8,988 nucleotides of DNA from Pseudomonas sp. PGPPP3 (GTDB lineage Bacteria > Pseudomonadota > Gammaproteobacteria > Pseudomonadales > Pseudomonadaceae): contig NKIE01000017.1 in the NCBI GenBank assembly GCA_002256055.1, positions 6,635 through 15,622 of the forward strand, written 5' to 3'. The notes under the pieces are model-generated. The model saw only the letters and a program-made list of their open reading frames with translations, was not told where the DNA came from and did no database searches. Of this stretch, positions 1 through 5,484 are shown piece after piece. Numbering within the stretch: the first letter of the stretch is position 1; each line of letters opens with the position of its first letter. The position numbers and the translations under genes are program-made.

Positions 1-182
1 CCCAGGCCACCGTCCAGGTATCAGCCGATGGTGTGATGGCCCGGCGTGCTGTAACCCGTGGCGTCATGTGCGTTGGACCACACCGCCAACGCCATGCCCT
101 CAGCCATCTGCGCGCTACGCTCAAGCGTGGCGCGCGAATGGCTGAGGGTATTGAACACCTGGAAGTGGGCTAGCGCGGGCAT
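1..182 (-). pseudogene. 5' end of an AraC-family regulator gene, interrupted by an in-frame TGA
   Basis: Read on the minus strand from ATG at 182, with AGGAG (plus-strand 193-189) six bases upstream, the frame gives 53 residues. It has the look of an AraC/XylS-type N-terminal sensor domain: HFQVFNTLSHSRATLERS, then WSNAHDATGY and the PGHHT motif. A TGA at 23-21 then stops the frame. The same frame continues behind it with YLDGGLG, which matches what this family has after HHT (typically two residues, then Y-L-x-G-G). A single-base nonsense change, probably from a TGC or TGG codon, is the simplest reading; a sequencing error is the alternative. The C-terminal helix-turn-helix part would lie left of the window. 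Family assignment is from motif memory and the fragment is short. If the stop is real, the regulator is inactive. Confidence 0.6.
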
Positions 183-265
183 GGGCGGCTCCTGTTGGCG
201 CCAATGCTAACGCGGCAAACGCCGAACGCCAGCCGTGCGCGACGAATAAACGCAAGATTGTGCAA

Positions 266-329
266 GCGCTGGCCGTGCACCGAGCCCTGGTGTGTTGTGG
301 GGGCGTTGATTTTTACACTCGGCCAGCGC
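266..329. repeat. 10-bp perfect inverted repeat with 44-nt spacer
   Basis: GCGCTGGCCG at 266-275 is the exact reverse complement of CGGCCAGCGC at 320-329. It lies between the divergently oriented AraC-like fragment and the lipoprotein gene. A separate perfect palindrome, TTGGCGCCAA (195-204), sits just upstream of the AraC-like start. Either could be an operator or a cruciform; nothing in the sequence decides between these. Confidence 0.45.
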
Positions 330-375
330 CGCAATTACAGGCAGAATTGAGGCATCAGCCCACAAGGAGTTAGCC

Positions 376-762
376 ATGCGACTTTTCCTCGTCACCACTT
401 TGGCACTGCTGCTGGGTGGCTGTGACCTCAACGAGCCAGCAGACCCTGAAGGCCAGGGCGCTTGGCTGACGCTTGGGCGCAACGGCGTGGCCAGCGCCTT
501 TATCCGCTTCGACAGCGGCGAGACTGAGAAATGGACGGCCCCCTTTACCACCCGCTTTGTCGGCGACGGCCAGTCCCTGGAAATCATCCTCAAGACCGAG
601 CGCTGCGGCGATATGCAGTTCCTCTCGGTGCTCGGCAGTGACGAGCTCAAACGCATCAGCAACAGCCCTGCCGCCGGTCGCGCACTACCTTGCCAGCTCA
701 ACAGTGCCGACGCACCGCGCTGGACGCTGCTGACCAAGGTGGTGAACTCGAAGCAGGAATAG
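376..762 (+). CDS. Predicted lipoprotein of unknown function
   Basis: A 128-residue protein with a textbook lipoprotein signal: M-R start, hydrophobic stretch 3-14 and lipobox L13-G14-G15-C16, so it should be lipidated at Cys16. Asp17 at the +2 position is the classical inner-membrane retention signal in enterobacteria, but this rule is less reliable in pseudomonads. The mature part is about 112 residues, mixed in charge, with two further cysteines (C77, C106) that could form a disulfide. The start is well supported by AAGGAG at 364-369, six bases before the ATG. The G+C-rich third codon positions match chromosomal Pseudomonas genes and differ from the cassette genes downstream, so I place it in the flank rather than in the array. 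I do not recognise the family. Confidence 0.8.
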   Translation: MRLFLVTTLALLLGGCDLNEPADPEGQGAWLTLGRNGVASAFIRFDSGETEKWTAPFTTRFVGDGQSLEIILKTERCGDMQFLSVLGSDELKRISNSPAAGRALPCQLNSADAPRWTLLTKVVNSKQE

Positions 763-784
763 ACAGGCCGCAGCGCCCGAATAT

Positions 785-802
785 GGCCGAGAGAACTCGG
801 CC
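785..802. terminator. Hairpin downstream of the lipoprotein gene, possible terminator
   Basis: GGCCGAG (785-791), loop AGAA, CTCGGCC (796-802): a perfect 7-bp stem 22 bases after the stop codon. No T-run follows, so it is a weak candidate for an intrinsic terminator and could equally stabilise the 3' end of the transcript. Confidence 0.35.
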
Positions 803-824
803 ACTCGCGGCCAAGTGAAATAGA

Positions 825-843
825 CCCACTCACGGCGAGTGGG
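825..843. terminator. Second hairpin downstream of the lipoprotein gene
   Basis: CCCACTC (825-831), loop ACGGC, GAGTGGG (837-843): a perfect 7-bp stem. It is followed by GTAGTGTCATAAG rather than a T-run. Together with the hairpin at 785-802 it may insulate the array from read-through. Confidence 0.3.
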
Positions 844-981
844 GTAGTGTCATAAGCAAATGTGATCACGCAGTTGATCAAGCAACCGTGGCTTGGCGGC
901 CATGGTGCATAACACCCTTCAGCGGTCATCGCACCGCTACAAAGCCCGACCTAGATAGGGATAGCCGAGAGGACAAGGAAT

Positions 982-1041
982 GTTATCCACCAAGCCCGTA
1001 AAAGCGTTATTGCCCCACTTGGGGTCTATTTATAGTTAGAG
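982..1041 (+). other. attI: attI-like primary integration site
   Basis: Three GTTA motifs lie in direct order: GTTATCC (982-988), GTTATTG (1006-1012) and the core GTTAGAG (1035-1041). Class 1 attI has the same plan, with two GTTA direct repeats as accessory integrase-binding sites and then the core. The distance from first repeat to core is 53 bp here, against about 51 bp in class 1. The core is a real junction: the first cassette ends with CTCTAAC (1327-1333), the exact complement of GTTAGAG, as expected when recombination occurred between G1035 and T1036. The sequence left of the core lacks the CTTAACC...CGTTAG arm found in all 15 attC sites, so it is not an ordinary attC. A palindrome CCCCACTTGGGG (1013-1024) sits between repeat and core. 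Confidence 0.65.
1007..1036 (+). promoter_or_regulatory. Weak candidate promoter reading into the first cassette
   Basis: TTATTG (1007-1012) and TATAGT (1031-1036) form a possible -35/-10 pair with an 18-bp spacer; TTGCCC (1010-1015) would be an alternative -35 with a 15-bp spacer. The position matches that of a cassette promoter at attI. The -10 box overlaps the recombination point, so it would be altered whenever a new cassette is inserted. Sequence match only. Confidence 0.25.
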
Positions 1042-1046
1042 GTCAC

Positions 1047-1313
1047 ATGACAACCACCAAGGTTGCATTCTGGCTAGACGCTGCTTTTGTAATTTTAAGC
1101 TTGCTCTATGCTGGGCTGTCGATTTACACCTGCTTGTCGCCTGACCCTCGCGACTCTCATGGCAGCATGTATGGTTGCTTCGGGGCAATATTTTTTATTC
1201 TATTAAGCATGCTTTTTTCTTTAATCGCCGTTGGAATGATAAAAAATTGGAAATACAAATGGGCACTTCAAGGATCACCGCTGTTAATTGTCGCGCTAGC
1301 AGTTCTTTTGTAA
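1047..1313 (+). CDS. Cassette 1: small membrane protein, paralogue of cassette 10
   Basis: An 88-residue protein with three predicted membrane segments (about 8-27, 44-64 and 77-88). Between the first two is a conserved hydrophilic loop, DPRDSHG (33-39). Ahead of the last segment is a basic aromatic stretch, KNWKYKWALQ (66-75). Both motifs recur in cassette 10 (5194-5484); a hand alignment without gaps gives about 34 identities over 88 positions. ATG is six bases after the attI core, and GAGG (1039-1042), partly made by the core itself, can act as Shine-Dalgarno at a tight four-base spacing. It is the attI-proximal cassette, so it should be the best expressed and probably the most recently inserted. 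The function is unknown; an inner-membrane location is inferred. Confidence 0.85.
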   Translation: MTTTKVAFWLDAAFVILSLLYAGLSIYTCLSPDPRDSHGSMYGCFGAIFFILLSMLFSLIAVGMIKNWKYKWALQGSPLLIVALAVLL

Positions 1314-1326
1314 TCCATGCATTTAC

Positions 1327-1403
1327 CTCTAACTAGCGGTTCAAGTCGTTCGCTTTGCTCACTGGGACCGGCTAAAGCCGGCCCCTTAACCTGATCGTTA
1401 GGC
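1327..1403 (+). repeat. attC: attC1
   Basis: R'' CTCTAAC (1327-1333), L'' GGTTCAAG, L' CTTAACC, R' GTTAGGC (1397-1403). The inner hairpin is CCGGC-TAAA-GCCGG. Two features are unusual: the L'-R' spacer reads TGATC instead of AAAC, and the mini-hairpin triloop is TTT on the top strand instead of TTC. Confidence 0.95.
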
Positions 1404-1409
1404 GCAAAC

Positions 1410-1823
1410 ATGAACGCCATGCTAACAACTCTTTCTGTAGCCCTTGCCGCTCTAATCTTGAGTGATTTATGGAGAAATAACGGGCTCTCATTTCTGGCTA
1501 CTTGGCTCATCTATTTATTTTTTACTGGTAGCATATTTTTTTCGGTTACATCTGCCGATGCAGTGCCTGTACATACGCTAGTAAACACCCTCATGTTTTT
1601 GGTTGTTCAGATTTTCTTTCTGTTCATTCTGCTTGGTAACTTTATAGTCAAGCGTCCTCTTATGAATGGCATCGCACGGCCACAGTCGGTAGCGGCCCAT
1701 ATTGAGCAGCATGGCCTTAATGGCACCCCAGCTCAAAGAGTATATAAAGTAATTTCAGTGCTAACTTATACTGTCGGCCCTTTATTGCTTGTATTTGCCT
1801 TGTTTTTTGGAAGGCGTATTTAG
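1410..1823 (+). CDS. Cassette 2: four-segment membrane protein of unknown function
   Basis: A 137-residue protein with four predicted membrane segments (about 3-20, 26-47, 55-78, 113-133). Segments 3 and 4 are joined by a hydrophilic loop with KRPLMNG (81-87) and a short helix rich in H, Q and N. It ends with GRRI, so the C terminus is probably cytoplasmic under the positive-inside rule. ATG is 13 bases after the core G; a second ATG at 1419 is in frame and would give a protein three residues shorter. No strong Shine-Dalgarno is visible beyond AGG in the core. I do not recognise the family. It ends 9 bases before attC2. Confidence 0.8.
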   Translation: MNAMLTTLSVALAALILSDLWRNNGLSFLATWLIYLFFTGSIFFSVTSADAVPVHTLVNTLMFLVVQIFFLFILLGNFIVKRPLMNGIARPQSVAAHIEQHGLNGTPAQRVYKVISVLTYTVGPLLLVFALFFGRRI

Positions 1824-1832
1824 CGATGACGC

Positions 1833-1908
1833 GCCTAACAACTGGTTCAAATCGTTCGCTTCGCTCACTGGGACGGGCTAAAGCCCGCCCCTTAACCAAA
1901 CGTTAGCA
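1833..1908 (+). repeat. attC: attC2
   Basis: R'' GCCTAAC (1833-1839), matching the GTTAGGC at the start of its cassette; R' GTTAGCA (1902-1908). The mini-hairpin (1854-1868) is GTTCGC-TTC-GCTCAC and the inner hairpin CGGGC-TAAA-GCCCG. This is the commonest version in the array. Confidence 0.96.
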
Positions 1909-1915
1909 GGCACAC

Positions 1916-2317
1916 ATGGATCCTGTAAGCATCAAATCATGCAATGACAGTACAGAACTCATCCTGTCAGTTACATCGCGCAGTAACTATGAAGCTCGGT
2001 TCATTGCAGAGATACGGGGGGCGCAATTTAATGGTTCAATAGAGTCGTCAACTTATTGTTCTGGTCCGCCCAGCCTCCTATTCAAAGAAATGGCTGAAAA
2101 TTGGGATGGATGGGATGGCGAAAAATCTTGGAGTGCCATAGATGGCGAGCTTTATCTTTCAGCAACTACAAACTCGCTTGGCTCAATAATCTTAAAAGTG
2201 CGAATGGTATATCTGTCAGGTGACTTCGAGCTTCTGGCCACAGTCGCACTTGAGGCAGGCCAACTTGACACCATTTTGCGCAGGGTTACGAACCTATATG
2301 TGCCAATTGCCAGCTAA
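1916..2317 (+). CDS. Cassette 3: DUF6228-like cytosolic protein
   Basis: A 133-residue soluble protein without signal peptide or membrane segment. The pattern FKEMAENWDGWDGEKSW (56-72), then GELYL (77-81), an AT-N-LGS turn and LEAGQL (112-117), fits my recollection of the DUF6228 family, whose members are of similar length and are scattered in bacteria, often in variable regions. The function of that family is not established. The alternating hydrophobic pattern suggests a mostly beta fold. ATG is preceded by CAGG (1907-1910) at a five-base spacing, formed at the core-cassette junction. The outer R'' base of this cassette does not match its core, a small sign of divergence since insertion. 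Family assignment is from motif memory and was not searched. Confidence 0.85.
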   Translation: MDPVSIKSCNDSTELILSVTSRSNYEARFIAEIRGAQFNGSIESSTYCSGPPSLLFKEMAENWDGWDGEKSWSAIDGELYLSATTNSLGSIILKVRMVYLSGDFELLATVALEAGQLDTILRRVTNLYVPIAS

Positions 2318-2386
2318 CAATTGGTTCAAATCGCTCACTTCGTTCGCTGGGACCGGCAAAGCCGGCCCCTTAACCAAACGTTAGGT
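2312..2386 (+). repeat. attC: attC3, with the mini-hairpin arms exchanged
   Basis: R'' AGCTAAC (2312-2318), R' GTTAGGT (2380-2386). The mini-hairpin (2333-2347) reads GCTCAC-TTC-GTTCGC, so the two arms are swapped relative to most sites. The inner hairpin is CCGGC-AAA-GCCGG. R'' starts with A where the cassette's own core (GTTAGCA) predicts T. Confidence 0.95.
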
Positions 2387-2395
2387 ATCATTTAA

Positions 2396-2665
2396 ATGGA
2401 ATCAGTGAACCTCATCATAGCTGTAGCAATTACCGCGCCCTGTCTTATTATTGCAAAAGTATATATTTCAAAATATCTAGCCAAACAGAAGGCTCGGCAA
2501 GAAAAAGAAATACTTATAAATAAACTTGAAGCAGCGGCTTTTGAATACGCCTCAAAGTTCGTCGATGATGATACTGTCTCGGAAGACGAGTTTTATCAAC
2601 ACTCTGTCATCTTATCCAAAAAATTTGATGCCATTAAAGCCCTGCGGTCAGAAAACGGCGCGTAA
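2396..2665 (+). CDS. Cassette 4: single-pass membrane protein with coiled-coil tail
   Basis: An 89-residue protein: one N-terminal membrane segment (about 5-22), then a highly charged helix KYLAKQKARQEKEILINKL (26-44) with coiled-coil character, and an acidic, helical C-terminal part (DDDTVSEDE, 57-65). With K and R just after the membrane segment, the tail is probably cytoplasmic (N-out, C-in). ATG is 15 bases after the core, in an A+T-rich leader (CATTTAA), with only the core AGG as possible Shine-Dalgarno at 11 bases. The TAA stop is 6 bases before attC4. Family not recognised. The architecture is seen in small membrane adaptors and phage-related small proteins, but that is only a resemblance. 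Confidence 0.75.
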   Translation: MESVNLIIAVAITAPCLIIAKVYISKYLAKQKARQEKEILINKLEAAAFEYASKFVDDDTVSEDEFYQHSVILSKKFDAIKALRSENGA

Positions 2666-2670
2666 ATGAA

Positions 2671-2746
2671 ACCTAACTAGTGGTTCAAATCGCTCGCTGC
2701 GCTCACTGGGACGTGCTAAAGCACGCCCCTTAACCAAACGTTAGGG
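2671..2746 (+). repeat. attC: attC4
   Basis: R'' ACCTAAC (2671-2677), R' GTTAGGG (2740-2746). The inner hairpin is CGTGC-TAAA-GCACG, a compensatory change from the common CGGGC/GCCCG pair. The mini-hairpin is GCTCGC-TGC-GCTCAC, whose bottom-strand loop is GCA, still of GNA type. Confidence 0.95.
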
Positions 2747-2753
2747 TCACTGC

Positions 2754-3188
2754 ATGTCACTTGCGCTAGTTAAGACACTCAGCGAATTTACAAATCCGCA
2801 GGACGAGGTACAGCTTCAGACTCTTGATGAAACAATTCAATCTATCAACCCCGAATTTTGTTGCGATGTTGAATTTAATGCACTGCTCGATATTTTCGAG
2901 CGCTTTCCAGAAATAGACGGTTATGGTGTTTTCTGGGGGATCGTGCATGCACTCGAAGCATGCAACGGCTATGAGTCATCATTATTAGCCTCAATCAGCC
3001 GAAAACCTTGTGAGTTTAATGTTTTGATGATCAACAGATTACTGAATACTGGTGTAGCAGTAATCGACGGCCAGTCATTGATTGAGGTTTTACAAAAGGT
3101 CCCATCAAATCCAGCCGCTACTGCAACGGCCGTCATTGATGCACATCGCTATTTACAGAAATATAGCGATGTAGGTGCCCCTAACTAG
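2754..3188 (+). CDS. Cassette 5: helical cytosolic protein, possibly immunity-like
   Basis: A 144-residue soluble, mostly helical protein with no signal peptide. The core FERFPEIDGYGVFWGIVHAL (48-67), followed by E-x-x-x-GYE, a K-P-x-E-F motif (84-88) and MINRLLNTG (92-100), resembles a group of polymorphic-toxin immunity proteins (Imm30-like or related HEAT-like helical bundles) as I remember them. I cannot confirm this. AGGG (2743-2746), formed by the attC core of the previous cassette, is a good Shine-Dalgarno seven bases before the ATG. The reading frame runs into attC5: R'' CCCTAAC encodes the last P-N and the stop TAG is at 3186-3188. Neighbouring cassettes give no toxin partner. Confidence 0.85.
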   Translation: MSLALVKTLSEFTNPQDEVQLQTLDETIQSINPEFCCDVEFNALLDIFERFPEIDGYGVFWGIVHALEACNGYESSLLASISRKPCEFNVLMINRLLNTGVAVIDGQSLIEVLQKVPSNPAATATAVIDAHRYLQKYSDVGAPN

Positions 3189-3254
3189 TGGTTCAAATCG
3201 TTCGCTTCGCTCACTGGGACGGGCTAAAGCCCGCCCCTTAACCAAACGTTAGCT
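3179..3254 (+). repeat. attC: attC5
   Basis: R'' CCCTAAC (3179-3185), exactly complementary to the core GTTAGGG at the start of its cassette; R' GTTAGCT (3248-3254). Inner hairpin CGGGC-TAAA-GCCCG. It overlaps the 3' end of the cassette 5 gene by 10 bases. Confidence 0.96.
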
Positions 3255-3269
3255 ACCAAGGAAAGTTCT

Positions 3270-3701
3270 GTGGCCACATGGAAGATCGGAGCAATTGATG
3301 GCGCAATTTTCATTGCAGTGTGGTCTTGTATCGCCTTAGCAATCACGCCGCTTCAGTCTATGCACATAGCCGCCATGTACATTATCCCAGTTGCATTGAC
3401 TGTTTCATTTCTGGGCAGGCGTCAAGCAATCTCAATTCAACAAGGTCGAATAACGCTATTGCAGGCAGCCATTGGCGGAGCCAAATGGGGTGCAGCTTTG
3501 TCTAGTGCGCTTGTAGCAATCACTATTGCCACCGAGGTGAATGCAGCTGGCGGCCACCTTGATGGCCAGGCATTATTTAGCAGGGCAACCGGCCAATATC
3601 TTTTGCTCTACGGTCTCCCCATAATTTTCACAAGTAGCCTGCTAGGTGCGCTCCATGCCGTCTGTTTCTTCAAAATAAATTTACGTCTTGTTGGCAGCTA
3701 A
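3270..3701 (+). CDS. Cassette 6: four-segment membrane protein, GTG start
   Basis: A 143-residue protein with four predicted membrane segments (about 7-26, 29-48, 62-86, 107-132). A basic loop LGRRQAISIQQGR (48-60) between segments 2 and 3 is probably cytoplasmic. The start is GTG at 3270, chosen because AAGGA (3258-3262) lies seven bases upstream; the nearby ATG at 3278 is in another frame. Unlike most cassettes, this one carries its own full Shine-Dalgarno rather than borrowing the core. The stop codon TAA (3699-3701) is inside R'' of attC6. Glycine- and alanine-rich helices suggest close packing, but the family and function are not recognised. Confidence 0.8.
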   Translation: MATWKIGAIDGAIFIAVWSCIALAITPLQSMHIAAMYIIPVALTVSFLGRRQAISIQQGRITLLQAAIGGAKWGAALSSALVAITIATEVNAAGGHLDGQALFSRATGQYLLLYGLPIIFTSSLLGALHAVCFFKINLRLVGS

Positions 3702-3773
3702 CTAGCGGTTCAAGGTCGTTCGCTTCGCTCACTCGGGACCGGCTAAAGCCGGCCCCTTAACCAAACGTTAGGA
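3696..3773 (+). repeat. attC: attC6
   Basis: R'' AGCTAAC (3696-3702), exactly complementary to its own core GTTAGCT; R' GTTAGGA (3767-3773). It is 78 bp because of two single-base additions flanking the mini-hairpin (AAGGTCG and CACTCGGG). Inner hairpin CCGGC-TAAA-GCCGG. Confidence 0.95.
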
Positions 3774-3782
3774 GCATTACCT

Positions 3783-4166
3783 GTGCTTGGACGCATTGCA
3801 CTAGTCACCATGATGACTTTTCTTTCTGCATGCGCTGGAACTGAAGCAGCTGATTGCCCGCCGCAAGAAAAAGATCTTGCTGAGCTCAAAGCACTTCTAC
3901 AGCTAAATCCTGAGGAGCTAGCAAAAGAAGAGGCCAAACTTCCCAAACCCGCATTTTATGGGGTGCATGGCTACTCCGTAAGCACTCCAGGGCTTACAAA
4001 CGACGCAATGGCTTGCCTGCATCAAAAAGCACAAATAAAACACATGCCAGGAACATCCGATGTTCTATGCAGCGATGAAATAGTTAATCTACAACCAGCA
4101 GCTAAAAGCTTTGCAGAGCGCTATAACTCAGAGCTAGCTAGCAGCACGGAGTTAAAATGCCCCTAA
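3783..4166 (+). CDS. Cassette 7: predicted lipoprotein, GTG start
   Basis: A 127-residue protein with a short signal and lipobox L14-S15-A16-C17, so lipidation at Cys17 with Ala at +2, which favours the outer membrane. The mature part has four more cysteines (C25, C78, C96, C126), enough for two disulfides. It also has a lysine- and glutamate-rich helix (28-54) and a small domain around FYGVHGY (58-64). The start is GTG at 3783: AGGAG (3770-3774), half of it the attC core itself, lies eight bases upstream, the best Shine-Dalgarno in the array. The TAA stop (4164-4166) falls in R'' of attC7. The region after the helix, with repeated Cys and a final K-C-P, looks like a periplasmic helical domain; family not recognised. 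Confidence 0.82.
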   Translation: MLGRIALVTMMTFLSACAGTEAADCPPQEKDLAELKALLQLNPEELAKEEAKLPKPAFYGVHGYSVSTPGLTNDAMACLHQKAQIKHMPGTSDVLCSDEIVNLQPAAKSFAERYNSELASSTELKCP

Positions 4167-4239
4167 CTAGTGGTTCAAGTCGTTCGCTTCGCTCACTCAG
4201 GACGGCCGCAAGCGGCCGCCCCTTAACCAAACGTTAGGT
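4161..4239 (+). repeat. attC: attC7, with extended inner hairpin
   Basis: R'' CCCTAAC (4161-4167), R' GTTAGGT (4233-4239); 79 bp, the longest in the array. The inner hairpin is CGGCCG-CAAG-CGGCCG, one pair longer than usual, and CACTCAGGAC replaces CACTGGGAC. The outer R'' base is C where its own core (GTTAGGA) predicts T. Confidence 0.95.
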
Positions 4240-4248
4240 TCCATTAAG

Positions 4249-4659
4249 ATGCCACGATATCTCAAGCCCGTAGCACTAATTACATTTATTTGTATTATTT
4301 CCTATCTTAGCTATTTGGTCGGCACGTACAGAAATTACAAATCAATTGAGTATATATTCTCCAAAAATCTAAATGAGGTCGAGCTGGCTGAAACAAGGCA
4401 TGACGAGGGTATTGTTCAAGCTCTCGCTGACGGAAACAAAGAAGCCATATTTATATTAGTTCAGCATCGCTACTTTCTGCGAGTGCTGCGCCTGCTCGAA
4501 CAACGTGAAGGAAAACAAATTCAAGAGCATCAAGATATAGTTCTAGCGCATATTGCTAAAGCGCAAAAGCTCCATAAAAAACTTTCATATAGGTTTCCAA
4601 CTGAAAAACAAAACAAAGAATGGGAACTCCTGAGCTCTAGTCTCCAGGCACCTAACTAG
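4249..4659 (+). CDS. Cassette 8: membrane-anchored helical protein
   Basis: A 136-residue protein with one N-terminal membrane segment (about 7-25) after M-P-R-Y-L-K. It is followed by a roughly 110-residue, strongly helical and charged domain containing RHDEGIVQALADG (50-62), HRYFLRVLRLLEQREGKQ (73-90) and KAQKLHKKL (109-117). The single segment with basic residues on both sides leaves the topology open. ATG is 16 bases after the core; a weak AAG is adjacent, and the core AGG is 10 bases upstream. The last residues A-P-N and the stop TAG (4657-4659) are encoded by attC8, as in cassette 5. Family not recognised. Confidence 0.8.
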   Translation: MPRYLKPVALITFICIISYLSYLVGTYRNYKSIEYIFSKNLNEVELAETRHDEGIVQALADGNKEAIFILVQHRYFLRVLRLLEQREGKQIQEHQDIVLAHIAKAQKLHKKLSYRFPTEKQNKEWELLSSSLQAPN

Positions 4660-4724
4660 CGGTTCAAATCGCTCGCTTCGCTCACTGGGACCGGCAGAGC
4701 CGGCCCCTTAACCAAACGTTAGGT
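4650..4724 (+). repeat. attC: attC8
   Basis: R'' ACCTAAC (4650-4656), exactly complementary to its own core GTTAGGT; R' GTTAGGT (4718-4724). Mini-hairpin GCTCGC-TTC-GCTCAC; inner hairpin CCGGC-AGA-GCCGG with a three-base loop. Confidence 0.95.
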
Positions 4725-4730
4725 CTCATC

Positions 4731-5108
4731 ATGGATGATCGCGCATTTCAAAGCCTTGAAATATTCCTGCAGAAAATTCCGGGCATCTCGTCTCCCCCCA
4801 GTCATGGACACTCGCCAGACGGTCAATGGTGGGTTAAATTTACTATCGATATTGACAGTCCATATTCTTGGCAAGTCGTACAAGAGCTAGGGCACATATT
4901 AAATTACCTGTCATTAAATGAGCGTCTACCTACGGTATTTAAACCCGTTTCTCCACCGCCATACATGAATGGCGGCCCAAGAGATTTCTTATCTTGGGTA
5001 ATTGAGTGCTCAGACAAAGATTTCAAACCTGGCACAGTTGCCAAATGGCTTGAAGGGCGTATGCCACAACCTGTTGATGATACAACGCAGTGGGAACTGA
5101 ACGAGTAG
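4731..5108 (+). CDS. Cassette 9: conserved cytosolic protein with WWVKF and SPPPYMNGGP motifs
   Basis: A 125-residue soluble protein. Distinctive segments are QWWVKFTIDID (32-42), WQVVQELGHILNYLSLNERLP (47-67), VSPPPYMNGGP (73-83), FLSWVIEC (86-93) and WLEGRMPQPVDD (106-117). I recognise these as a conserved hypothetical family seen in integron cassettes and elsewhere in proteobacteria, but no function is known to me. The density of invariant-looking W, P and G residues argues for a compact folded domain under selection. AGG of the core (4721-4723) is seven bases before the ATG and serves as Shine-Dalgarno. The TAG stop is followed by GAA and then attC9, a clean cassette end with exact core/R'' complementarity. 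Confidence 0.87.
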   Translation: MDDRAFQSLEIFLQKIPGISSPPSHGHSPDGQWWVKFTIDIDSPYSWQVVQELGHILNYLSLNERLPTVFKPVSPPPYMNGGPRDFLSWVIECSDKDFKPGTVAKWLEGRMPQPVDDTTQWELNE

Positions 5109-5112
5109 TGAA

Positions 5113-5188
5113 ACCTAACTAGTGGTTCAAATCGTTCGCTTCGCTCACTGGGACGGGCTAAAGCCCGCCCCTTAACCAAACGTTAGAG
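5113..5188 (+). repeat. attC: attC9
   Basis: R'' ACCTAAC (5113-5119), R' GTTAGAG (5182-5188). The mini-hairpin and inner hairpin are identical to those of attC2 and attC5 (CGGGC-TAAA-GCCCG). Confidence 0.96.
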
Positions 5189-5193
5189 GCCAC

Positions 5194-5484
5194 ATGAATA
5201 CCGCACGGGCTTTAATCTGGATCAATAATTCAATTGCGTTATTTGCGCTTGCATTTTTATTACTACATCTCTATCAGGCCGTTTCTCAAGACCCGAACGA
5301 TCCTCACGGTGGTGCCTATTCAATAGTCGGTATTGCTGTACTCACACCTCTCAGCATTTTGTTCTTTCTAATCGCCAACGCTTTTAAAAAGAACTGGAAG
5401 TACAAATGGGCTCTCCAAGCATTACCATTTTTAATCCTTGTCATTGTCCTAATACCATTTAGGCCTACGTGTGCTTGCCTCTAA
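5194..5484 (+). CDS. Cassette 10: small membrane protein, paralogue of cassette 1
   Basis: A 96-residue protein with three predicted membrane segments (about 9-29, 43-63, 75-92). It shares with cassette 1 the loop D-P-x-D-x-H-G (33-39) and the nine-residue block NWKYKWALQ (67-75) at the same positions. The leader GAGGCCACATGA differs from that of cassette 1 by one base, and both cassettes have the core GTTAGAG and R'' CTCTAAC. They therefore derive from one cassette, duplicated or captured twice long ago, as the proteins are only about 39% identical by hand count. The C-terminal tail FRPTCACL is unique to this copy and runs into attC10, where TAA (5482-5484) lies within R''. Function unknown. 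Confidence 0.87.
   Translation: MNTARALIWINNSIALFALAFLLLHLYQAVSQDPNDPHGGAYSIVGIAVLTPLSILFFLIANAFKKNWKYKWALQALPFLILVIVLIPFRPTCACL

Larger units (their letters stand above)
763..981. other. Intergenic stretch without a recognisable gene, left of attI
   Basis: No convincing ORF with a ribosome binding site is seen on either strand. It contains two 7-bp hairpins (785-802, 825-843), an 8-bp palindrome TTGATCAA (874-881) and a 6-bp inverted repeat AGCGGT/ACCGCT (921-938). A divergent integron-integrase gene would be expected here or just upstream; none is present. Confidence 0.6.

Noticed and set aside
840..860. GGGGTAGTGTCATAAG as an insertion-sequence end
   Set aside because: It vaguely recalls IS termini, but no matching opposite end, target duplication or transposase remnant is seen in the window.
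207..929. Long minus-strand ORF of 240 codons
   Set aside because: Antisense shadow of the lipoprotein gene in G+C-rich DNA; no family signature, and the sense frame has a lipobox and a good ribosome binding site.
1717..5179. Minus-strand ORFs beginning MVKGRALARPSERSERFEP (1899-1717, 5179-4904) and a similar one at 1510-1268
   Set aside because: They are translations of the antisense strand of attC sites; the shared N terminus is the repeat itself, not a protein family.
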